Shown here in pieces: positions 25,124 through 33,711 of a stretch of 64,000 nt of DNA. The stretch's first letter is position 1. Each line of letters begins with the position of its first letter. Position numbers and translations under genes: made by a program. This stretch comes from JBBREP01 sp036501845 (GTDB lineage: Bacteria; Actinomycetota; Acidimicrobiia; IMCC26256; PALSA-610): positions 15,421 to 79,420 of the forward strand of contig DASXZO010000113.1 of assembly GCA_036501845.1 (NCBI GenBank). Direction: 5' to 3'. Below the pieces are notes generated by a model. The model did no database searches and was not told the DNA's origin. It was given only the letters and a program-made list of their open reading frames with translations.

Positions 25124-25879
25124 GTGTGGTGTGATGCTGCCGTGTGGCACCGCAAGGGCCTGCCTGAGGGTTGGTTGCAAATCGTCGAGCAGAACGTCGC
25201 GATCTGGCGCCTGCTCGACGACGACGAGCGCGGGCTGCTCGAAGGCACGAGCGAATGGCTGCTACGGCACAAGCATTGGGAGGCCGCGCACGGGTTCGAG
25301 CTGCACGATGACGTCGTCGTCACCATCGCCGCGCTCGCGGCATATGTCGGTCTCGGCCTCACCCTTGACGAGTATCGCGAGGTGAGTGCGATTGTCGTGT
25401 ATCCGTCATCGATGCTGTCGCGCGGCGTCTACGCCGGCCCCGCGGCGGGAACGGTCACCGACGGCGCCAGTCCGATTCTCGGCGAAGCGCACGACGCCCG
25501 CGGTCCGGTGCTGCTCGCGTGGGATCAGGCACGCGAGGCGGCCCGTCGTCCCGGAAGCGGCAACAACGTCGTGTTCCACGAGTTCGCGCACAAGATCGAC
25601 ATGCTCGACGGCGCCGTGAACGGCACACCGCCGCTCGCGCATCGCCGCGACGTCGAGCGGTGGACGGCGGTGTGCACCGAGGCCTACGAAGCGTTGCGGG
25701 CGGGAGTGGACCGACCGCCCCTCCAGCCGTACGGCGCGACCAATCCCGCCGAGTTCTTCGCGGTGGCCACCGAAGCGTTCTTCGACGTCCCGATGGAACT
25801 GGAGCGGCACGAGCCCAAGCTCTACGAGATCATGCGCGACTTCTATCGCCAGGACCCGGCGGCTCGCGCTCGCCAGTAG
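25124..25879 (+). CDS. MtfA/M90-like zinc metallopeptidase
   Basis: 251 residues. The family motif H-E-x-A-H is present in FHEFAHKIDMLDG, with a downstream conserved NPAEFFAVATEAFF that provides the third ligand. The domain begins at LPEGWLQIVEQN, and VVTIAALAAYVGLGL and VVYPSSM match the MtfA pattern. In E. coli MtfA links to glucose PTS control through Mlc; here there is no such context. The start is uncertain: GTGs at 25124 or 25142 put the domain at the normal distance, while an ATG at 25028 would add about 30 arginine-rich residues whose third codon positions look non-coding. Confidence 0.82.
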   Translation: MWCDAAVWHRKGLPEGWLQIVEQNVAIWRLLDDDERGLLEGTSEWLLRHKHWEAAHGFELHDDVVVTIAALAAYVGLGLTLDEYREVSAIVVYPSSMLSRGVYAGPAAGTVTDGASPILGEAHDARGPVLLAWDQAREAARRPGSGNNVVFHEFAHKIDMLDGAVNGTPPLAHRRDVERWTAVCTEAYEALRAGVDRPPLQPYGATNPAEFFAVATEAFFDVPMELERHEPKLYEIMRDFYRQDPAARARQ

Positions 25880-25960
25880 CCGCCGGCCGCGAGGTGTGCG
25901 GTTCGCGACAGTTCTTCAGGATCCCGTCGTCACTGGCACTGTTCACCTATTCCTCGCCAT

Positions 25961-25966
25961 TAGCGT
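25961..25966 (+). promoter_or_regulatory. TANNNT promoter hexamer (TAGCGT), leaderless start
   Basis: TAGCGT lies 7 nt before the GTG at 25974. The 12-mer CCATTAGCGTTG around it recurs exactly at 30507, upstream of the lipase-like gene. Confidence 0.5.
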
Positions 25967-25973
25967 TGAGGGC

Positions 25974-26906
25974 GTGCTCCAAGAGATCGCGAGGAACAAG
26001 CGCCGCAGCGTGCTCGTCGTCATCGGATTCGTAGTGATCTGGCTGGGAATCGGGGCGCTGCTCGGCGCCCTCCTGGGTGCGGGCGGGAGCTCCGGCTCCG
26101 AAGGCTCGGCCATCGCAACGGGCATGGTGGTCGCGGCGATCTTCGCGGCGATGGCGGTGGCGTTCGCGATCATGTCGGGCGGACGACTCGTGCTCGGCGT
26201 GTCGGGCGCGCACCCGGCAGATCCGCACCAGTACCAGCGGTTGCACGACGTCGTCGACGCAATGGCGATCAGCGCCGGGATACCGAAGCCCGACGTCTAC
26301 GTGATCGACGACCCTTCGCCGAACGCGTTCGCCACCGGAATCAGCCCGAACAAGGCTGCGATCACAGCGACGACCGGTTTGTTGCAGATCATGAATCGCG
26401 AGGAGCTCGAAGGCGTCGTCAGCCACGAGATGAGTCACATCAAGAACTACGACGTCAGACTCATTCTCATCGTCACGACACTCATCGGTTTCGCCGGCAT
26501 CCTCGCCAGCCTCTTGTGGCGTTCGGCGTTCTTCATGCCTCGCAGCCGCGGTCGTGACGGCAACCAGATCGCGATCTTCATCTTCGCGGCCGGCGCGCTG
26601 CTCACGATCGTGGCCTTCATTGTCGGCCCACTGATCAAGTTCGCCCTGTCGAGGTCACGCGAGGAGCTCGCCGACGTCAGCGGCGTGAATCTCACCCGCA
26701 ACCCGCTCGGATTGATGCACGCCCTACAGAAGTTGCAGCAGAACGATCAGCCCTTCAAGGGCTTCAACCACGCCAGCGCAGCGATGTGCATCGACGACCC
26801 GCTGCAACACCACGAAGGCCTCGCCCACCGGCTCTTCGACACCCACCCCCCGCTCGACGAACGCATCGCCATCCTGCAGAAGATCGCGTCGGGCCAGCCG
26901 GCCTGA
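25974..26906 (+). CDS. HtpX-like M48 membrane metallopeptidase
   Basis: 310 residues. Two N-terminal membrane segments (about 13-32 and 46-66) are followed by the M48 catalytic domain with SHEMSHIKNYDVR (H-E-x-x-H) and ELADVSGVNLTRNP, which carries the third ligand Glu. Two more hydrophobic segments lie between them, as in HtpX. These enzymes degrade misfolded membrane proteins. The start at 25974 (LQEIARNKRRS) matches where relatives begin and is preceded by the leaderless hexamer at 25961; an upstream in-frame GTG would add 26 unlikely residues. Confidence 0.9.
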   Translation: MLQEIARNKRRSVLVVIGFVVIWLGIGALLGALLGAGGSSGSEGSAIATGMVVAAIFAAMAVAFAIMSGGRLVLGVSGAHPADPHQYQRLHDVVDAMAISAGIPKPDVYVIDDPSPNAFATGISPNKAAITATTGLLQIMNREELEGVVSHEMSHIKNYDVRLILIVTTLIGFAGILASLLWRSAFFMPRSRGRDGNQIAIFIFAAGALLTIVAFIVGPLIKFALSRSREELADVSGVNLTRNPLGLMHALQKLQQNDQPFKGFNHASAAMCIDDPLQHHEGLAHRLFDTHPPLDERIAILQKIASGQPA

Positions 26907-26918
26907 CCGCTTCTCGTG

Positions 26919-27929
26919 TTACGCGGCCGCCCAGATGTGGAAGCCGCCGGGGCCGCGACGCTTCGCCACATACATGGCGTGATCGGCTTGGCTGAGCAGT
27001 GCGTCGGCATCGCCGTCGGCCGCGGCGACGGCAATCCCGATGCTCACCGACACCGAAGCCAGGTCGCAGTCGATCGGTGCTGCGAGCGCTTCGCCGATCC
27101 GCCGGGCGAGGTCGATCTGCTCGCCCTGTGGGTCACCGAGCTGCTCGCAGAGCACGACGAATTCGTCGCCGCCGAGCCGCGCGACGGTGTCGCACTCGCG
27201 CACCACCGCCATCAGCCGCTCGGCGATCACCGTCAACACGCGGTCGCCGGCGAGGTGGCCGAGTTCGTCGTTGATCGACTTGAAGCGGTCGACGTCCACG
27301 AAGAGCAAGCCGAGGTGCACGTCGCTACGCCGGGCGAGCTCGAGCGCGTGTGACAGCCGGTCGAAGAACAGGCGGCGATTCGGCAGGCCGGTGAGCGCGT
27401 CGTGGAACGCATGGTGGCTGAGCCGCGTCTGCTCGACCGCGAGCTCGCGTTGCAGGCGGTCGTGCTCGGCCTCGAACTCTCTCGTCATCCGCACGATCGA
27501 GCCATCCGACGCCCTGCGCACGATCGCAATTGCTTCGCGCAACACGTCGGCGTCGATGCCGGCTGCGTCGGCCTCCTCGGTCAACACTGCGATCGTGGTG
27601 TCTCGCCAGTAGAGGTAGAGCTTCGTGACCTCCGCCAGCGTGATCGTGTCGCGCAACGGAGCCTTGCCCGTGGTCGCGAGCGCTCGGGCCTGCGCTTCGG
27701 TCTGCGACTCTCCGTCGGTGAGGTAGTGCGCCACTGCAAGGGTCGACATTTCGGTGGTACGCAGAATGTCGTCGTGCACGCGCGCGTCTGCTGATGCCGC
27801 GACGGCCGGCGAGCGTCGGTGCCACTCGCCCAGCACCGCATGTGGGATCTGCGCCGCGCGGCGCTCGAGCGCGAACCCGAGAGTGCTGCGATCGAGGAGG
27901 GCCCGTTGCTCGGTACCCACTGGTGGCAT
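26919..27929 (-). CDS. Diguanylate cyclase with helical N-terminal domain
   Basis: 336 residues. The C-terminal half is a GGDEF domain with intact GGDEF (253-257), the inhibitory RxxD site (RECD, 244-247) and the DALTGLPNRR entry motif, so it should make cyclic-di-GMP and be product-inhibited. The N-terminal 170 residues are all-helical (RAAQIPHAVLGEWHRR, AVAHYLTDGESQTEAQ) and resemble RsbR-type regulatory N-domains, then a coiled-coil stretch (FEAEHDRLQRELAVEQTRL). No membrane segment is seen, so it is a soluble signal-driven cyclase. It lies back to back with a second cyclic-di-GMP gene. Confidence 0.9.
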   Translation of the reverse strand: MPPVGTEQRALLDRSTLGFALERRAAQIPHAVLGEWHRRSPAVAASADARVHDDILRTTEMSTLAVAHYLTDGESQTEAQARALATTGKAPLRDTITLAEVTKLYLYWRDTTIAVLTEEADAAGIDADVLREAIAIVRRASDGSIVRMTREFEAEHDRLQRELAVEQTRLSHHAFHDALTGLPNRRLFFDRLSHALELARRSDVHLGLLFVDVDRFKSINDELGHLAGDRVLTVIAERLMAVVRECDTVARLGGDEFVVLCEQLGDPQGEQIDLARRIGEALAAPIDCDLASVSVSIGIAVAAADGDADALLSQADHAMYVAKRRGPGGFHIWAAA

Positions 27930-28119
27930 CTACGAGTGATCGGTCAACGGCAGTCGACGCTTGACGGCCCGCGTCACGCGTTGAGGCAATTCGCGCTCCT
28001 TGTGTCGCACGCCACAGCGGTGCCGTGCGGCCCAACCGTGACGACACCACCCATTTGTCCTGGGCCGGTCGACCCAGGCGCGTTGGCATCTCACTCGCGT
28101 CATCCAAGATGCCGATGCC

Positions 28120-30447
28120 ATGGCCGTGGGTGTGGAGCAGGCAACGCTCTCAGACCGGTCGCAGTGGCTCGAGTCGACGGTCAATGGGCTCGGTGACGGG
28201 TGGACGGTGTTGCGCGCGCTCCGACAGGGCGACGAGATCGTCGACTACCTGATCATCGACGCCAACGAGTTGGTGCGCGACCGCTGGTCGACCGTCGTCG
28301 GCGACGTGATCGGCAAACGGCTCGGCGAGCTGCCCGACGTGCGCGACAACTCCGAGCTGTTCACTACCTACCACGCCGCGCTGCGCGAACAGGTCCGCAA
28401 GATCATCGACTTCCCGATCTCGCTGGCCGGACCGGTCGGCGGTTGGCGCCGCGTCACGGCGATCCCGCTCGACCTCGACACGATCGCGGTGATCGCCGCC
28501 GACATCGGCCGCGAGCGCTACTTCGAGGAAGCCGCCGAGCAAGAGCGAAGCTGGCTGTCGACGCTCGCCGCCGGCGATCATTCCAGCCAGTGGGCCGACG
28601 CGCCGTCATCGGAGGCGCGGTTCATCAAGTGGTCGGCCGCGACGCTCTTCGCGGCGGCCGGTTGTGTCGCACTCGTCAACTCACTGGTGGCGCAGCCTGC
28701 CGGAGTCGACATCCTCGCCCTCCGCGTCACCGCATTGCTGTCCATGTTCGCCGCGGTGCCCTTGCTCGTACTGCCCTGGGATCGGCACGCGAGGGGGCTC
28801 GCAGAATTCGTCGTGCTCGCCGCGATCGCAACGCTTGGCGTGAGCGACCACTTCGATCACTACTCGCATTCGCAGGCCGCCGCGGCGGTGTATCCCGTGT
28901 TCTTCATCATGACGGTTGCCTGGAGCGGCCTGCATCTCGGGCGCGGCGCGGCGACCCTTACCTCGGTGCTCTCTGCGCCCGTGATGCTCATCATGTTCGC
29001 CTCGGGCGCTCAGGCCGGCGTCGGCGCCCAATGCGCGCTCGTCGCCCTCCCTGCGGCTGCACTGTTGGGTGAAGCACTGTCGTGGTCGGCGAGGCGCGCG
29101 GCATCGCTCGTGCAGCTCGAAGCCAGCCGGCGTCTGCGCGACCCACTCACCGGCCTCGCCAATCGAGCGCTGCTCAGCGATCATCTCGACCGCTCACTTG
29201 CTCGCGCGCGCCGCAACGGTGAACCGCTGGCCCTGCTGTTCATCGACCTCGACCGCTTCAAGCAGGTGAACGATTCGCTCGGTCATGCCGCCGGCGACGA
29301 GCTACTCGTGGAGACCGCGCAGCGCTTGCGCGACCTCGCTCGCGAGGTCGACACCGTCGCCCGGCTCGGCGGCGACGAGTTCGTGATGGTGTGCGAGCAC
29401 GCGACCGTTGCCGCGGCGTCGCGCGTCGCCGACCGGATCATCGCCGCACTGCGCGAACCGGTGAAGTGCGAGCGCGGAGAAGCCCACGTGGGCGCGACCG
29501 TCGGCATCGTGCACACCGACGACGGTTGCGAGACCGCCGAGACGATGCTGCAGAAGGCCGATATCGCCATGTATCGCGCCAAGGCGCGCGGCCGCGGCTG
29601 TCACGAGCTCTTCGACGCCGAGATGCAGCAGTGGGTGGCACACCGCGTGGAACTCGAAGCGGCGCTGCGCACGGCGGTCACGCACGAGGAGCTCCGCCTC
29701 GAGTTCCAGCCCGCGGTCGACACCAACGACGGCAGCATCGTCGGCTTCGAGGCCCTCGTGCGGTGGGAACGGCCCGGCTTCGGTCTCGTACCGCCGGGCG
29801 ACTTCATCCCGTACGCCGAAGAGAGTGACCTCATCGTCGACATCGGCGGATGGGTGCTCATGGAAGCGTGCCGGCAGGCGGCGCTTTGGGCCCGGCGCTG
29901 GCCACACCGCACACTCGAGATCGCGGTGAACGTGTCGAGCCGCCAGATCGCCAAGGGCGCGCTGGCGCACCAAGTGGACGATGCCCTCGCCGCAAGCGGC
30001 CTCGACCCCACGCTGCTCACGCTCGAACTCACCGAATCGACACTCATCGACGACGCCATCGGCGCCAGCTCCGCGCTCGCGACGCTGCGCGAGCGCGGCA
30101 TCCGCATCGCCGTCGACGACTTCGGCACCGGCTACTCGTCACTCACATATCTCCGCATGTTCCCGGTGGACGTGATCAAGATCGACCGCTCGTTCGTGGA
30201 CACCGTCGGTCGCTCACGCGAGGACACTGCGATCGTGGCCGCGGTGCTCACACTCGCCGACAACCTCGGCCTCGACGTGATCGCAGAAGGCATCGAGACG
30301 CACGAACAGCTCGCCGCGCTCGTGTACATGAACTGCCGTTTCGCGCAGGGATTCCTGTTCTCGCGACCGATCAAGGCAACGGCCGTGGCCGCGATCGTCG
30401 ACGGCCCACTCCTCGGCCGTGCGCCCGCCGAGCGGCGAGCGTCGTAG
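28120..30447 (+). CDS. Membrane-anchored PAS-like/GGDEF/EAL cyclic-di-GMP protein
   Basis: 775 residues. An N-terminal PAS-like region (about 10-150, LRALRQGDEIVDYLIIDANE) is followed by about five membrane segments (about 170-320). The GGDEF domain is intact (417-421) with its RxxD site (REVD). The EAL domain is also intact: EAL at 544-546, ELTES, DDFGTGYSS, KIDRSF and EGIETH. The protein could make or degrade cyclic-di-GMP; both sites look functional. The placement of PAS before the membrane segments is unusual. Start ATG at 28120 has no clear ribosome-binding site. Confidence 0.9.
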   Translation: MAVGVEQATLSDRSQWLESTVNGLGDGWTVLRALRQGDEIVDYLIIDANELVRDRWSTVVGDVIGKRLGELPDVRDNSELFTTYHAALREQVRKIIDFPISLAGPVGGWRRVTAIPLDLDTIAVIAADIGRERYFEEAAEQERSWLSTLAAGDHSSQWADAPSSEARFIKWSAATLFAAAGCVALVNSLVAQPAGVDILALRVTALLSMFAAVPLLVLPWDRHARGLAEFVVLAAIATLGVSDHFDHYSHSQAAAAVYPVFFIMTVAWSGLHLGRGAATLTSVLSAPVMLIMFASGAQAGVGAQCALVALPAAALLGEALSWSARRAASLVQLEASRRLRDPLTGLANRALLSDHLDRSLARARRNGEPLALLFIDLDRFKQVNDSLGHAAGDELLVETAQRLRDLAREVDTVARLGGDEFVMVCEHATVAAASRVADRIIAALREPVKCERGEAHVGATVGIVHTDDGCETAETMLQKADIAMYRAKARGRGCHELFDAEMQQWVAHRVELEAALRTAVTHEELRLEFQPAVDTNDGSIVGFEALVRWERPGFGLVPPGDFIPYAEESDLIVDIGGWVLMEACRQAALWARRWPHRTLEIAVNVSSRQIAKGALAHQVDDALAASGLDPTLLTLELTESTLIDDAIGASSALATLRERGIRIAVDDFGTGYSSLTYLRMFPVDVIKIDRSFVDTVGRSREDTAIVAAVLTLADNLGLDVIAEGIETHEQLAALVYMNCRFAQGFLFSRPIKATAVAAIVDGPLLGRAPAERRAS

Positions 30448-30510
30448 CGATCCGACCAGGCCAGCCCGGGATTTGCTCCCGAGCACGTGCGCCGCAGCGA
30501 CCCGCACCAT

Positions 30511-30516
30511 TAGCGT
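30511..30516 (+). promoter_or_regulatory. Promoter hexamer TAGCGT before the lipase-like gene
   Basis: The exact 12-mer CCATTAGCGTTG (30507-30518) seen before the HtpX-like gene recurs here. A G-rich GGGCGGGGG lies between it and the ATG at 30550, so this message would have a short leader with a ribosome-binding site. Confidence 0.4.
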
Positions 30517-30549
30517 TGGCCCACAACAACGCTCGGGCGGGGGTCCAAC

Positions 30550-32634
30550 ATGAAGATGCGTCGTACGGCGACCGTGCTCTCGGTCGCGTTCATCACCGCA
30601 GCCGCCAGCGTGACCGTCGCCGGCACCGCGGCCACCGCAACATCCACACGCCGCGCCGCCAAGGCCGCGCCGGCGCCCGTCCCGGAACCGGGCGTGAGTG
30701 GCTGCGACGTGCTCGTGACTGCGCCGGTCGGCCACGACTGCCTGCTCCCCTGGCCCAACGACGCCTTCACGGTGCCGTCGAGCACGGCGACCGGCCGCAA
30801 GCTCAACATCTCCGACACGCTCGACCCCACCAACGTGCACAACGTGCACGTCGACACGACCGCGGAGAACGCGGCCGACGGCTTCTCCCCCGGTTCGGTG
30901 ATCCTCACGTACGTGCCGAACCTCGACGTGACGCGCTCACACGTGGCGTCGTCGCTCGACATCGGCCGCTCGCTCGGCCCGGACGCGCCGATCCTGCTCG
31001 TCGACACCAACACCGGCAAGCGGGTCCCCTACTTCGCCGAGCTCGACGCGCAGACCACCGACACGTCAGAACAACTGCTGCTGATCCATCCCGCGGTCGC
31101 ACTCACCGAGGGCCACCGCATCGCCGTCGGGCTCCGCAACCTGCGCACCACCACGGGTGCCGCGATCGCACCGCTGCCGTCGACGGTGAAAGCACTCAAC
31201 GGCACGCTCACGCCGAAGACTCGCGGCGCGCACATCAAGTACGTGATCCAGCACGACCTCGGCGCCTCGCTCGGCGGCACGACGCCCTACATGGCGTGGG
31301 ACTTCACCGTCGCCAGCGCGCAGAGCCTCGCCGGCCCGGCGCTCACGATGCGCACGCTCGCCTACCAATGGTTGAACACGAACCACGAGGCAACCAAGGC
31401 AGGTGCCAACACGAGCGCGAGTGACGCCTCGCCGCAGTTCACCGTGACGTCGGAGAACGACAGCAACGGCGTGCGCGACATCCACGGCACGTTCCAAGCG
31501 CCGCTGTTCCTGGCCGACACCACACCGTTCTCGGGCATGGTCACCGACTCGCACGGCAACCCGAAGATCAACACGAGCGGCAACTGGACCGCCAACTTCA
31601 TCTGCGTGATGCCGTCGACGATCCAGGCCGGTGGCCCTGCCACTCCCACCGTGTACGGCCACGGCCTGCTCGGCGACGCGAGCGAGGTGGAAGGCGGCTC
31701 GTTCAGCGCCGGAATCTCGCGCGACCTCATGGGTTGCGCCACCGATTGGGTGGGCATGTCGAGCAGCGACATTCCCAACGTGGCGCGCAACCTCCAAGAC
31801 ATGTCGACGTTCGACACGCAGGTCGACCACATGCTGCAGGGCTTCGTGAACTTCCAGTTGCTCGGCCGCCTCATCAACTCCGACAACGGCTTCGCATCCG
31901 ACCCCGCGTTCCAGCAGGCGGGACAGCCGCTGTTCAAGACCCACGACTGCCACTACATGGGCTACAGCCAGGGCGGCATCATGGGCGGCGCGGTGTCGGC
32001 GCTCAGCACCGAATGGAACCGCGTGATCCTCGGCGTGCCCGGCATGGACTACGGCGGGCTGCTACTCCAGCGCTCGGTCGACTGGGACGAGTTCTCGCCG
32101 ATCTTCGACGGTTCGTACACCAACCCGGTCGACCAGCAGGTCGTGCTGCAACTCGCGCAGCTGCTCTGGGACCGCGGCGAGAACGACGGCTACGCGCAGC
32201 ACATCACGTCGAACCCGTATGCGGGCACCAAGGCACACCAGGTGTTCATCATCGAGAACTACGGCGACCACCAGGTGTCGAACCTCGCGGCCGAGATGCT
32301 GGCGCGCACGATCCACGCGCAGAACCACGAGCCGGCGTTCAACCCGTCGTTCTTCGGCGCCGCGCCCCGCACGAACGTGCCGAACACGCCGCAGATCGGG
32401 CTCAACCCGTTCACCCAGACCAAGCCGGTGCCGGCCGGGCTCGTGCTGTGGGACTACGGCACGCCCACTCCGCCGACCGTGAACCTTCCACCCGACGGCT
32501 CGCAGTACGGCTCCGATCCGCACGGCGACGGCCGCGGCAACGCGCTCCTCCTCGACCAGATCACCTCGTTCATGACTACCGGTGTGATCCCGAACGAGTG
32601 CGGCAACGCGGCCTGCCAGAGCAACACGCCGTAA
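30550..32634 (+). CDS. Secreted lipase/esterase-like alpha/beta hydrolase
   Basis: 694 residues with a signal peptide (MKMRRTATVLSVAFITAAAS, cleavage after about residue 30). The N-terminal half contains PWPNDAFTVPSS and HPAVALTEGHRIAVGLRNL, a pattern seen in bacterial extracellular lipases with an N-terminal Ig-like domain (VolA/Pla-1 style). The C-terminal half carries the nucleophile elbow GYSQG with Ser473, an oxyanion candidate VYGHGLLG and a candidate Asp573/His574 (GDHQVSN). The overall match is partial, so the substrate is unknown. It may act on lipids or polyesters outside the cell. Confidence 0.7.
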   Translation: MKMRRTATVLSVAFITAAASVTVAGTAATATSTRRAAKAAPAPVPEPGVSGCDVLVTAPVGHDCLLPWPNDAFTVPSSTATGRKLNISDTLDPTNVHNVHVDTTAENAADGFSPGSVILTYVPNLDVTRSHVASSLDIGRSLGPDAPILLVDTNTGKRVPYFAELDAQTTDTSEQLLLIHPAVALTEGHRIAVGLRNLRTTTGAAIAPLPSTVKALNGTLTPKTRGAHIKYVIQHDLGASLGGTTPYMAWDFTVASAQSLAGPALTMRTLAYQWLNTNHEATKAGANTSASDASPQFTVTSENDSNGVRDIHGTFQAPLFLADTTPFSGMVTDSHGNPKINTSGNWTANFICVMPSTIQAGGPATPTVYGHGLLGDASEVEGGSFSAGISRDLMGCATDWVGMSSSDIPNVARNLQDMSTFDTQVDHMLQGFVNFQLLGRLINSDNGFASDPAFQQAGQPLFKTHDCHYMGYSQGGIMGGAVSALSTEWNRVILGVPGMDYGGLLLQRSVDWDEFSPIFDGSYTNPVDQQVVLQLAQLLWDRGENDGYAQHITSNPYAGTKAHQVFIIENYGDHQVSNLAAEMLARTIHAQNHEPAFNPSFFGAAPRTNVPNTPQIGLNPFTQTKPVPAGLVLWDYGTPTPPTVNLPPDGSQYGSDPHGDGRGNALLLDQITSFMTTGVIPNECGNAACQSNTP

Positions 32635-32670
32635 GCGACGGCGCCACAGCCCGCGCGCCGGGTCAATCGA

Positions 32671-33519
32671 TCAAGTGCTCGACGGCGCGGCCGCCGCCGA
32701 CGGGTGCGCGTCTGTCGTTGGTTGCACGTCGATCTTGGTGATCGCCAGGTAGACGACCATCACCACGATCAACGCACCGAACAGGAGCATCACCGGGCCG
32801 TCGCCGTAGCCGAGACCGCCGTCGACCTTCGGTTTGCCGAGGCCGTCGGCCACTGACGCGCCGAGCGGACGAGTGAGCACGTAGGCCAACCAGAACGACA
32901 GCACCGGGCTCCAGCGCAACACGCGGAAGCCGAACGCAGGCACGAGGATGAGGGCCGCGAAGATCGCCGCCGACTTCCAGTAGCCGAGATTGAGCGTGTT
33001 GGCGGTGAAGTCACCGAGCGCCGTGCCCATCGCAAACGTGGCCGCCACGGCAGCCCAGTAGAAACCTTCACGGCGCGGTGAATCGATGTCGTGGATCGAC
33101 AGCGTGTGCTCGGTGCGGTACCAGAGCAAGAACACGGCCGCGAGCACGAACACGTAGAAGATCGTCGACGCCGTGTACGGCACGCCGAGCGCCACGTGCA
33201 CCACATCGGCGGCCATGGTGCCGAACACACCGACCATCACCACCGCGAGCCAGTACGTCCACGCCACGTAACGGGCAGTGCGGAACTGCAGCACGAGCGC
33301 GCCCACGAACGCGACGAACCCCAGCACCACCGCGAGCTCCGGGGCCATCACCTTCACCAGGTAGTCCGATGTCGACTCGCCCATCGCGGTGGAGAAGGCC
33401 TTCACGATCCAGAACGCCGCGAGAATCTGCGGGACGCGGAGCGATCCGCGCCGCGCGATACGGGCCCACCAGGCTGCAAGCCCGCTGGCGCGCCCACCGA
33501 TCGCCGCCGCGTCCTGCAT
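32671..33519 (-). CDS. COG4705/DUF347-type integral membrane protein
   Basis: 282 residues with about seven hydrophobic segments. It has two related blocks, each with a G-[ED]-x-x-[SA]-[DN] core: KAFSTAMGESTSDYLVK near residue 45 and ATFAMGTALGDFTANTL near residue 170. This internal duplication is typical of the DUF347 membrane proteins. The function is unknown. The ATG at 33519 is set by TACGTT 7 nt upstream. It is tail to tail with the lipase-like gene and divergent from the large secreted protein. Confidence 0.8.
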   Translation of the reverse strand: MQDAAAIGGRASGLAAWWARIARRGSLRVPQILAAFWIVKAFSTAMGESTSDYLVKVMAPELAVVLGFVAFVGALVLQFRTARYVAWTYWLAVVMVGVFGTMAADVVHVALGVPYTASTIFYVFVLAAVFLLWYRTEHTLSIHDIDSPRREGFYWAAVAATFAMGTALGDFTANTLNLGYWKSAAIFAALILVPAFGFRVLRWSPVLSFWLAYVLTRPLGASVADGLGKPKVDGGLGYGDGPVMLLFGALIVVMVVYLAITKIDVQPTTDAHPSAAAAPSST

Positions 33520-33526
33520 CCCGGTC

Positions 33527-33532
33527 AACGTA
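33527..33532 (-). promoter_or_regulatory. TANNNT promoter hexamer (TACGTT), leaderless start
   Basis: Minus-strand TACGTT is 7 nt from the ATG at 33519 and excludes the in-frame TTG at 33528 as start. Confidence 0.5.
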
Positions 33533-33698
33533 CGGGCCGCTCACCATCGCGAAGCTCTGTCCGCGGCAAACGGACAGCAAAATGGCGCTCCCGGCGGCGC
33601 GCCATGGCCCGGGGGAACTCGCCCCTTCCTGGCGGTCCGTCGCGGTGCTTCACTGGCACGATGCAGCACCGCTGAGCGCGACGCCAGCGCTTTCGCGT

Positions 33699-33705
33699 GA
33701 GGAGG
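33699..33705 (+). promoter_or_regulatory. Strong Shine-Dalgarno GAGGAGG
   Basis: GAGGAGG lies 6 nt before the ATG at 33712 and selects it over the in-frame GTG at 33697. A near-consensus site is unusual in this window. Confidence 0.75.
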
Positions 33706-33711
33706 CACCGA

